A stretch of DNA of 64,000 nt, taken from positions 41,163 to 105,162 of the IMG/VR virus record IMGVR_UViG_3300013006_000024; one strand, given 5' to 3'. How positions within the stretch are numbered: the stretch's first letter is position 1; the number at the start of each line of letters is the position of its first letter. Source of the stretch: a virus. A program made the position numbers and the translations under genes. The notes beneath the pieces are model-generated. The model searched no databases, was not told where the DNA came from, and saw only the letters and a program-made list of their open reading frames with translations. Below are positions 44,363 to 51,186 of this stretch, piece by piece.

Positions 44363-47300
44363 ATGGAAATCGCTGAAATAACCTCATCTAACTTTATATG
44401 TCTTACAGCAAGATATCCTTACGATGAAGAGTTTAAGTTTAAAGAAACTGTTATGTTCACCGAGCAGGATCTTAATATACCTCTTAATGACTCTTTAAAA
44501 GATATTAATGATCAAAAAATAAATAATTTTTCAAACTTAATTCTTACTAAGAATGATCTTTTAACAAGTAGTTTCTATGTCGATCCTTTGGAGTATTTAA
44601 ATGATTACGGGTTTTCTACATTTTTTGCTGCTAATGCGCCGGGCACAATAACACCATCTACTAAATTTTGGGTTGTAGAAGAACCCGGAGTCGGAGTTAA
44701 TCGTGCAGAACTAAATGTAAATGGTGAATATTCAAACATTAATAATCAATATTTCTTCGACGTTTCATTTTTATCAGAAAATTTTTGTAAGATATCACAT
44801 GAAAATAGTAATGTAAAAAGATATTTAACAGTTGATTATACAGGTAATCTTTCTTTTAGTAAAGACGCTGAGTTAGATAGTCTAGGAGAATATAGTCCTC
44901 AAATTTTTATGTATATCTACGATAGAGATTTTAAATTTATTGTATTATTTAAGAATATTAATGATATAGCTAATTATGTTACGTTCAACGCAAACAATAA
45001 TAATCTGACTTTAGCTGAACCTCTCACCGGTACTTCTATACCCTATTCTATAAGTTCAATTTTTAGAATTAATCCTAGAAGTAAATCGCCAAACAATACA
45101 AAATTTATAGACCCATGGATGAGCTACAAAAAAGATCTATTTACCAACTCACAAAATATATATCCTTTAAGAAGTTTTGAAAATATAGAATCTAATTTAT
45201 TGTTAAATAATGAATACTTTAATTTATCTAGTGCGTCTATCGATTTTAATATCTTATCTTTAAAAAATAGTAGTAATTCTGATAATTATCAAGGACGTGG
45301 TAATCCTTTTTTTGATGAAAAAAATGTTCAATTTAGAGATTATCAATCATTATTTACAGGATCTAATCAACAATATGGCGATGATAACATCTCACTAGGT
45401 TATGAAACATATACAACTAATATTTTACTAAAAAAAGATAGTGTAACGTATTTTCATATTCCTCAGAACTTTTATCCTTTTGAAAGATTAAATGTAAATG
45501 ATTCTTATTTAGCTGAATCAGGGGCTATAGCTGGAGATCACCCTTTAAAGTCAGATAAGATATTTAAAAAGAAAGGCGATTACAGCCGCACAACCCATTT
45601 TGGCGATACAATAGAAGAAACTACTGGTGAGTTTCTATGTGCATGGTTATCCGGTAGTACAGATACAAACGTAAGACCTATATGGGTAGATAGATATTAT
45701 AACCCTAAAAATATATCATTCTTAAGAGCATTAACCTCATCTGATTTTAAAGCGGTTAGGTATATATCTGTTTTCGATTGTTTAGTAAGCGAAGCAAATC
45801 AACTACTAGGTGACGTTGATGTGTTTGATAAGCCTTCAGATTTAATTTTTGAAAAAGGAGCTTATTACGCGTATCATCATTATGGGCCAAAAGATGTTGA
45901 AAACTTTATTAATATTTTTAGTAAGAATTTAGCTCAAAAAGATTTAATTAGTTATAAATTTTACAATGGGTCAGATGTACAAGAGGTCTTTACTGGTGAA
46001 TATAGCTTTAATGGTGTAAAATATGCATCTACAGGTTCTCTCTCTTCTATTAACGATACAAATCAGTTTACTTTAATTTTTGATGGTTATAGTACTGATT
46101 GGAATATACCATTAGGTAATCAAATTATTGGAAACTATAGTTCCGATGGGTTTGGAATTTTTAATCAACAATCAGTTACACCTTTCGTGTTTTATAATAC
46201 TCTTAGCTCGTTAAATATAACTAATACTGATTTAAATGTTTTAAGTAGGCTCGAGACAGATTCAAAAATAAGAGGTGTAATTAGAACACAGAGTCTTGAT
46301 GATTTTTATATACTTTTTGAAGACAACACTGTGCGCAGATACAATTTGTCATTTTCAGAGATTAGAAGAACATTAACTAATTTAAAAATAGGACAATCTA
46401 GAGACTTTACTAATACGGAAGATTACGCATATTTCTTCTTCAATAATAACCCGGGCGGTACACCTAATATGAAATTAGCTAGAGCAGATCTTAACTCCAA
46501 TGTAATTACTGATTTTACTGCTAATGCCGATTTTACTAATGTACCTATCGATACACTTATAACTTTTTGTAATACAGTTAATTTATATAATGGAGAGTTT
46601 TATTACACTGACGGTACAAAGTCAGAAATTATAGATAATAATATTTTTTATTTAGTGGGCAATAAAATTAAACTATGGAGCAATATTAATACTGTTTCAA
46701 CGCTCATTACAGCGTTTTCTGCTTCTACGAGCATAGAAGATTTTACTATAGACTACGATAATAATATTTGGATATTATTTGATAGAAATAAATATGCAAA
46801 ATATAATAGATATAGAGAATTTCTGCTGTCAGGGTATTTTTCTGAAACTAATTTTGCTAATTATAAGATCGATTCTTTAGCAGAATTTAAACAAGGTCAG
46901 TATATTAAAGAAATGATTGTAATGCGACAATCAACTTCAAGCAGCAATACTATTAATTTTACGAAAATAGGTATTGATGGGGCAACTGCATTAAGTACAC
47001 AATCTACCTATTTAACCGCCGGCTTTAACAATCTCACAAATGGCGAATTTTTAAGAGTTAATAACCAAGCTAATTATTCACCCGGTAATTTTAGCGCTAA
47101 AGTAAGACTTTATAATATGTATAATATTAATAGCAGTACTACTGTAGAAGTAAAATTTAATCTTTCTGCGGTTGACCCTGGGTATCATAACTTTGCTATA
47201 AGATTTGACGCATATGAAGGATTCATGCATTTCTTTGTCGACGGGCAGCTGCAAGATGTAGCAGAGTTTGATCCTAGAAAATACATATTTAGTAATATAA

Positions 47301-47710
47301 TTAACAGACCATTTTTAGTAGGAACATCAACTTATTTAAATTCTATACCGTTATTTAATTTTCTTCAAAATACAAATTATCTAGCAACTAACTTAAAAAT
47401 TAAGAATTTTTATCTATACGATAAGCCTCTATATGACTACGATATTATTATGCATACAAGAAAAAATATGTTTATTCGCGATATCAATCTTAACGTTGCA
47501 TGCGGAAGACGTAATTACGTAGAAGAGGTTGAAAGATATTTCAAGCTAAGATCGCCCGGTTCCAAATCTACATTATTTAATTTAATTATAAGAAACAGCG
47601 GTATTCGAGATGAAGATTTAAAGTACGCGTTAGAGCAGCGTATATTAAGTATATTAAGAAATACTGCGCCGGTATATACGCAAATTAAAAATATTAAATG
47701 GGCAAATTAA
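44363..47710 (+). CDS. Giant structural protein with LamG-like domain, 1115 aa
   Basis: No enzyme motif. A Tyr/Asn-rich beta-dominated body. A propeller-like segment at about 635-860 (DDFYILFEDNTVRRYNLSFS, DFTIDYDNNIWILFDRNKYA). A LamG/concanavalin-like unit at about 925-1010 (YHNFAIRFDAYEGFMHFFVD). A compact helical C-terminus (YVEEVERYFKLRSPGSKSTL, LKYALEQRILSILRNTAPVY) that looks like an attachment domain. It probably forms a tail-fibre or baseplate spoke. Its stop overlaps the next ATG (TAATG). Confidence 0.6.
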   Translation: MEIAEITSSNFICLTARYPYDEEFKFKETVMFTEQDLNIPLNDSLKDINDQKINNFSNLILTKNDLLTSSFYVDPLEYLNDYGFSTFFAANAPGTITPSTKFWVVEEPGVGVNRAELNVNGEYSNINNQYFFDVSFLSENFCKISHENSNVKRYLTVDYTGNLSFSKDAELDSLGEYSPQIFMYIYDRDFKFIVLFKNINDIANYVTFNANNNNLTLAEPLTGTSIPYSISSIFRINPRSKSPNNTKFIDPWMSYKKDLFTNSQNIYPLRSFENIESNLLLNNEYFNLSSASIDFNILSLKNSSNSDNYQGRGNPFFDEKNVQFRDYQSLFTGSNQQYGDDNISLGYETYTTNILLKKDSVTYFHIPQNFYPFERLNVNDSYLAESGAIAGDHPLKSDKIFKKKGDYSRTTHFGDTIEETTGEFLCAWLSGSTDTNVRPIWVDRYYNPKNISFLRALTSSDFKAVRYISVFDCLVSEANQLLGDVDVFDKPSDLIFEKGAYYAYHHYGPKDVENFINIFSKNLAQKDLISYKFYNGSDVQEVFTGEYSFNGVKYASTGSLSSINDTNQFTLIFDGYSTDWNIPLGNQIIGNYSSDGFGIFNQQSVTPFVFYNTLSSLNITNTDLNVLSRLETDSKIRGVIRTQSLDDFYILFEDNTVRRYNLSFSEIRRTLTNLKIGQSRDFTNTEDYAYFFFNNNPGGTPNMKLARADLNSNVITDFTANADFTNVPIDTLITFCNTVNLYNGEFYYTDGTKSEIIDNNIFYLVGNKIKLWSNINTVSTLITAFSASTSIEDFTIDYDNNIWILFDRNKYAKYNRYREFLLSGYFSETNFANYKIDSLAEFKQGQYIKEMIVMRQSTSSSNTINFTKIGIDGATALSTQSTYLTAGFNNLTNGEFLRVNNQANYSPGNFSAKVRLYNMYNINSSTTVEVKFNLSAVDPGYHNFAIRFDAYEGFMHFFVDGQLQDVAEFDPRKYIFSNIINRPFLVGTSTYLNSIPLFNFLQNTNYLATNLKIKNFYLYDKPLYDYDIIMHTRKNMFIRDINLNVACGRRNYVEEVERYFKLRSPGSKSTLFNLIIRNSGIRDEDLKYALEQRILSILRNTAPVYTQIKNIKWAN

Positions 47711-49302
47711 TGAATACTCTATCAAACAATTTACAGCTTGTAAGATATCTTACTTATAATTTAGAGCTTCCTTATAGTTTTAATAACATAGCGTTTCAAG
47801 CTAATGACACCGTTTCAAGTGATTTAATTAATTTAAAATTAAGTCATTTATATGATAATTTTATATATCTCTATCAAGCATCATTAATATCTTCTAACGT
47901 AATACCAGTTTCAAGCACGGGGGTAGCAGGAATAACTGCAAATTCTACCGATTTTAAATGGCATAAAAATGCCTATACCAGTACATTTATACCGTTATCC
48001 TCTAATAATAGATTTATAGGATTAGATAAGACAGATTTGTTGTTCTTAATAAAAAATGAAGATATAGATCAATATTCCATTTTAATGAGCTGTATATCGT
48101 CAATAGCAGTTTTTAATTTTGATGAAAGCGCATCGTACTTTACGCGTAACTTTGCTCTTAATGAAGTCGATCCCGGGCTAGGTACTTACTATCAGTGTAT
48201 AACAGCATTTGAATCTATAGATCAGAATTTATTTGTATTAGACAGTTCTCTTAACAAAATTGTAAAGTACGATGCATCTGGTTTATATACAAATGACATA
48301 ATTACAAGAAATTCACTTAGATATTTAAATTCAATAGGTAATTTTGGACCTTCAACCTCTAAATTAGAATTCAATTCACCTACAGGTCTAACTTCATATG
48401 ATAAAAATCTTTATGTATTAGATTCAGGAAATAAATGTGTTAAAATGTACGATTCAAATTTAAATTGGCTTGGAACTTATAGGCTATCTATTGATTTAGC
48501 AGACCTTAGACCGGTAGATATAGCAGCAGATAATCTTGGTAATATTTTTGTACTTACTGATAAAAATTTTATAAAATATGATAATACTTTTCAATCCAAA
48601 CAGATATTTGATACAGCATCAACATATCCAGGCGAAATATTTAAAAAGATAGTATTTTCGAAATACAATAAAGATATTTTTTATTTAATTTCTAACTTAA
48701 ATGTATATAAAAAGTTTGCTAGCACTCCATCTGATTTAATAGGTAAATATTTACTGTATTTATTTAACTATAATTTACCTAATGATATAATTACAGGATT
48801 TAGTTCTGTAGCTACAGATACTGGTGATAGAAATGTTATTTTTACTTTAAACGGTAATACAGGTAAGCTAGGCAACTTTTTTGACAACTTAAATTTATAT
48901 GATATCTTGAGAATTAGACATTTTGATATATATAATCTTGACCAAATTAAACTTAATAGTGAAGAGTACTTTCAAAATTGGGTTTTTAATAAAGCAATAT
49001 CAAAACTCTTAATTAATCATATGCGTTTTAGAGATCAAATTATTGGTAAATTTATAGGATCGCAAGACGGTCAAGGTAATATTGTTTTTGAAGGGACAAG
49101 ATATCTTTTGCCTGACGAATTAGATTCTATTATCTTTCAGCAAGATCTAGCTTTTTATATAGGCGCAAACGAGCTTACAACTACAAGTGTATTTAATAGA
49201 ATTATAAAAAAGATTTACGATGTTCAAGTCGCATTAAGAAGTATCTTAGAAGCTGAGGTTACCAATAATCCCGGTACATCAAATACAGTATATATAAGCT
49301 AA
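47710..49302 (+). CDS. NHL-type beta-propeller structural protein, 530 aa
   Basis: The likely start is the ATG of a TAATG junction (an in-frame ATG at 47698 inside the previous gene is less likely). The middle carries NHL repeats: [59 protein letters not shown]. The C-terminal third is helical ([20 protein letters not shown]). Propellers of this sort bind glycans or proteins. It is coupled to both neighbours, so it probably forms one fibre complex with 44363 and 49302. Confidence 0.65.
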   Translation: MNTLSNNLQLVRYLTYNLELPYSFNNIAFQANDTVSSDLINLKLSHLYDNFIYLYQASLISSNVIPVSSTGVAGITANSTDFKWHKNAYTSTFIPLSSNNRFIGLDKTDLLFLIKNEDIDQYSILMSCISSIAVFNFDESASYFTRNFALNEVDPGLGTYYQCITAFESIDQNLFVLDSSLNKIVKYDASGLYTNDIITRNSLRYLNSIGNFGPSTSKLEFNSPTGLTSYDKNLYVLDSGNKCVKMYDSNLNWLGTYRLSIDLADLRPVDIAADNLGNIFVLTDKNFIKYDNTFQSKQIFDTASTYPGEIFKKIVFSKYNKDIFYLISNLNVYKKFASTPSDLIGKYLLYLFNYNLPNDIITGFSSVATDTGDRNVIFTLNGNTGKLGNFFDNLNLYDILRIRHFDIYNLDQIKLNSEEYFQNWVFNKAISKLLINHMRFRDQIIGKFIGSQDGQGNIVFEGTRYLLPDELDSIIFQQDLAFYIGANELTTTSVFNRIIKKIYDVQVALRSILEAEVTNNPGTSNTVYIS

Positions 49303-50123
49303 TGAAATACATTTTTAATATAAGGCAAGGGCAAGGCGTGAGTAAAATAGTACCTATATTACCCACACCTACTGGCTCGGTGACACCTACCCCTACTGTT
49401 ACACCTACAATAACACCTTCAGGATTTCCTACACCTACACCCACTATTACATCAACTGTAACTAGAACACCCACTATTACACCTACTATCACACGCACAC
49501 CTACTATTACACCTACTATCACACGCACACCTACTATTACACCTACAGTAACAAAAACACCTACTCCTACACCTACCGTCAGCCCATTAATATTATTCCG
49601 TCAGCCGTTTAGGTATTTATTATTCGGATTTGAGTATGACGGAAATGATTTTGATCCTAATGTCTCTGTATATAATATTCCTGGTTATGCTAATAATTAT
49701 GTTACTGTTGGAGGCTGTCCGATTGGCTCGCCAAGTACGGTGGTAGGTTCACTTTCATATGGCGGCGACTTTAAATCGTCTTCCGGTATAGAGCAAGTGC
49801 TTGTTGATCTACAGACGTTGAGCGCTATTAATCCGCTTGCAACCTCTATTAATATTGGTATATCTGGAAACTGGTTTATGAACCCAGCTAACCCAATTCA
49901 ACCGTTCTGGACATTTAAACTATCTATGAGCGCAGTTACTGGCGGTACATTTACGTTAGATGATATTAATAATACGTTTATCTTAAACGGTGGTATTATA
50001 AATGAGATTAAAGAATTTGTACGTGATCCGTTTACTATAGCTAAGGGCAACACATGCCCGTCTTACGCGACTATTTCTGAGCTAGTTTACTATACTTACA
50101 ATGGCGACGTTCAGGTAACTTAG
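49302..50123 (+). CDS. Short Thr-Pro stalk fibre protein, 273 aa
   Basis: ATG overlaps the previous stop (TAATG). Residues about 21-94 form a Thr-Pro stalk with Arg-containing units ([10 protein letters not shown]), and residues 95-273 a globular domain ([40 protein letters not shown]). It lacks the N-terminal domain of the other stalk proteins, so it may trimerise onto a partner. Last plus-strand gene before the tRNA block. Tip specificity is unknown. Confidence 0.65.
   Translation: MKYIFNIRQGQGVSKIVPILPTPTGSVTPTPTVTPTITPSGFPTPTPTITSTVTRTPTITPTITRTPTITPTITRTPTITPTVTKTPTPTPTVSPLILFRQPFRYLLFGFEYDGNDFDPNVSVYNIPGYANNYVTVGGCPIGSPSTVVGSLSYGGDFKSSSGIEQVLVDLQTLSAINPLATSINIGISGNWFMNPANPIQPFWTFKLSMSAVTGGTFTLDDINNTFILNGGIINEIKEFVRDPFTIAKGNTCPSYATISELVYYTYNGDVQVT
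49362..49584 (+). repeat. Thr-Pro-coding repeat tract (short)
   Basis: About 220 bp coding TPT units, with a 30-bp unit containing ATCACACGCACACC repeated in tandem at about 49475-49540. Confidence 0.75.
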
Positions 50124-50139
50124 TAATTTATATAAATTG

Positions 50140-50220
50140 TGGGTAAAGTGGATTCGAACCACTGAAGGCGGAAGCCAGAAGATTTACAGTTTCCCCGTTT
50201 GGCCACTTCGGTATCTACCC
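50140..50220 (-). tRNA. tRNA-Tyr (GUA)
   Basis: Minus strand. Acceptor GGGTAGA pairs with TTTACCC, then A as discriminator; U8-A9; D-stem CCG/CGG; anticodon loop CTGTAAA; a variable arm (CTTCCGCCTTC region); T-loop TTCGAAT. The loop and long variable arm are those of bacterial tRNA-Tyr. Oddities: the anticodon stem GGAAA/TCTTC has an A-C mismatch and the T-stem/acceptor register is one base short, so it may be imperfectly functional. No CCA encoded. Confidence 0.8.
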
Positions 50221-50235
50221 ATACATTATATATTT

Positions 50236-50309
50236 CGCACTCACCAGGAATCGAACCTGGAACCGACGGTTTAGAAAACCGTTGCTCTATCCGGTTGAGC
50301 TATGAGTGC
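50236..50309 (-). tRNA. tRNA-Arg (UCU)
   Basis: Minus strand. A full cloverleaf: GCACTCA/TGAGTGC acceptor, GCTC/GAGC D-stem, ACGGT-TTTCTAA-ACCGT anticodon arm (UCU, reads AGA/AGG), CCAGG-TTCGATT-CCTGG T-arm, G73. No CCA encoded. AGA is a frequent Arg codon in this AT-rich genome. Its anticodon arm matches that of the tRNA-Thr at 62499 except for one base. Confidence 0.93.
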
Positions 50310-50315
50310 AATAAA

Positions 50316-50409
50316 TGGTACCTCCGGCGGGATTCGAACCCGCATTTTGCCCAAATCTAGAGCGACTACTTTATAAGAGTAGGGTCTTAACCAGTTAGAC
50401 GACGGAGGC
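50316..50409 (-). tRNA. tRNA with UAU anticodon (Ile, AUA) and a long variable region
   Basis: Minus strand, CCA encoded (50318-50316). Acceptor GCCTCCG/CGGAGGT, D-stem GTCT/AGAC, anticodon arm CTACT-CTTATAA-AGTAG, T-arm GCGGG-TTCGAAT-CCCGC, A73. The anticodon UAU would read AUA (Ile). The variable region is 22 nt, with a possible GCTC/GGGC stem, which is the class II form normally seen in Leu, Ser and Tyr tRNAs. The amino acid charged is therefore uncertain. Confidence 0.8.
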
Positions 50410-50441
50410 ATAAACCTCCTATCGTATTCGAATAACCCAAT

Positions 50442-50567
50442 TCATGGACATCCTGCCACGTAAGGGCGATTAGGGTTGCTATAACAATCTGCCTTAGAGC
50501 TGCGTACTCTGCTAGCCACAATGGAAATAAGAATAATGACTGTCCAGATAATAAGAGTAGGTCTCAT
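50442..50567 (-). CDS. Small membrane protein, 41 aa
   Basis: Starts at an ATGA overlap with the stop of 50857-50564. Sequence: MRPTLIIWTVIILISIVASR, then a short polar tail with two Cys (KADCYSNPNRPYVAGCP). One membrane segment at about 4-18, then an outside-type tail. It could be a membrane anchor or a small lysis or exclusion peptide; nothing shows which. The gene lies between tRNAs and is co-transcribed with the 97-aa protein. Confidence 0.5.
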   Translation of the reverse strand: MRPTLIIWTVIILISIVASRVRSSKADCYSNPNRPYVAGCP

Positions 50568-50857
50568 TTATTTGCCTCATTGATATCATCATCTAGCAGC
50601 CCCATGATATCCATGCCATGTTTATCATTAAAATAAGAGCGAACTTGAGCTACTACAGTATCATAGTCTTTTTTATTCCTCTTATACCGGAGCTCAAGTT
50701 CAAGAAATTTCTTGGTAAGCTTATCATATGCTTCAGGATTAAATTCTCGGTCATCTAAAGATTTCATTGCTCTAGCTATTTTTTCAGATTCTCTAACAAT
50801 CCATTCATAGCTAGAGTTATGAAACTCAATCTGCTCTAAAAGATAATCAACGTCCAT
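50564..50857 (-). CDS. Hypothetical coiled-coil protein, 97 aa
   Basis: Starts MDVDYLLEQIEFHNSSYEWI. A helical pair rich in Glu/Lys (YDKLTKKFLELELRYKRNKK) suggests a coiled coil. An ATG two codons upstream (50863) is possible, but the sigma-70-like promoter spacing (6 nt after TATACT) picks the one at 50857. No family recognised. Within the tRNA block, so perhaps an early gene. Confidence 0.65.
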   Translation of the reverse strand: MDVDYLLEQIEFHNSSYEWIVRESEKIARAMKSLDDREFNPEAYDKLTKKFLELELRYKRNKKDYDTVVAQVRSYFNDKHGMDIMGLLDDDINEANK

Positions 50858-50863
50858 ATTCAT

Positions 50864-50891
50864 AGTATACGGGAATTTTTAAATAGTGCAA
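50864..50891 (-). promoter_or_regulatory. Sigma-70-like promoter (minus strand)
   Basis: TTGCAC (50891-50886), 16-nt spacer, TATACT (50869-50864), 6 nt, ATG 50857. It lies just downstream of the tRNA at 50897. Confidence 0.6.
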
Positions 50892-50896
50892 GTACT

Positions 50897-50969
50897 TCGC
50901 CTAGGTCAGACTCGAACTGACACTTGAACGATTTTAAGTCGTTTTTCTCTGCCATTGGAATACTAGGCG
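50897..50969 (-). tRNA. tRNA with UAA anticodon (Leu, UUA) but short variable loop
   Basis: Minus strand. Perfect CGCCTAG/CTAGGCG acceptor with C1-G72 and A73, weak D-stem TTC/GAA, anticodon arm AACGA-CTTAAAA-TCGTT, variable loop of 5 nt (CAAGT), T-arm GTCAG-TTCGAGT-CTGAC. UAA reads UUA. Bacterial and T4 tRNA-Leu are class II with a long variable arm; this one is class I. No CCA encoded. Confidence 0.82.
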
Positions 50970-50977
50970 AATAGATA

Positions 50978-51127
50978 TTATGGGTATTTGTAGATTTTCT
51001 TACCCCTTTTAACTGTATAGTTCCGTATTTCTTTGTTTTCTTTTGATGGCCAATTAATAACATCAAAATTCTCTTTAAATTGTTTACTAAAACAGTTTCT
51101 CGGTTTATCGCCTTTACCTGCACTCAT
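50978..51127 (-). CDS. Small basic protein, 49 aa (GKGDKPR type)
   Basis: Reads MSAGKGDKPRNCFSKQFKEN, then FDVINWPSKENKEIRNYTVK and a basic tail. The 'GKGdkPR--f----f--nfd-i' pattern recurs in many small phage proteins of unknown role, which supports coding. A late-type octamer AATAAATA lies 16 nt before the ATG, with an AAGG in the leader. It is divergent to the 51187 fibre gene. Confidence 0.65.
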   Translation of the reverse strand: MSAGKGDKPRNCFSKQFKENFDVINWPSKENKEIRNYTVKRGKKIYKYP

Positions 51128-51143
51128 CTTATAAGTTTAACCT

Positions 51144-51151
51144 TATTTATT
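51144..51151 (-). promoter_or_regulatory. Late promoter octamer, minus arm
   Basis: AATAAATA on the minus strand, 16 nt before the ATG at 51127. This is one of two late promoters here that leave a short leader. Confidence 0.45.
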
Positions 51152-51160
51152 TAAAAAATC

Positions 51161-51168
51161 CATAAATA
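51161..51168 (+). promoter_or_regulatory. Late promoter octamer, plus arm
   Basis: CATAAATA, 18 nt before the ATG at 51187. The leader holds AAGG about 9 nt from the ATG, so this gene may use a Shine-Dalgarno site. Confidence 0.5.
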
Positions 51169-51186
51169 ATTTATAAGGCTTTTAAA

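Noticed and set aside
50860-51123. Minus-strand 87-aa frame
   Set aside because: Runs through the tRNA at 50897-50969. The real gene in this stretch is the shifted-frame 49-aa gene 50978-51127.
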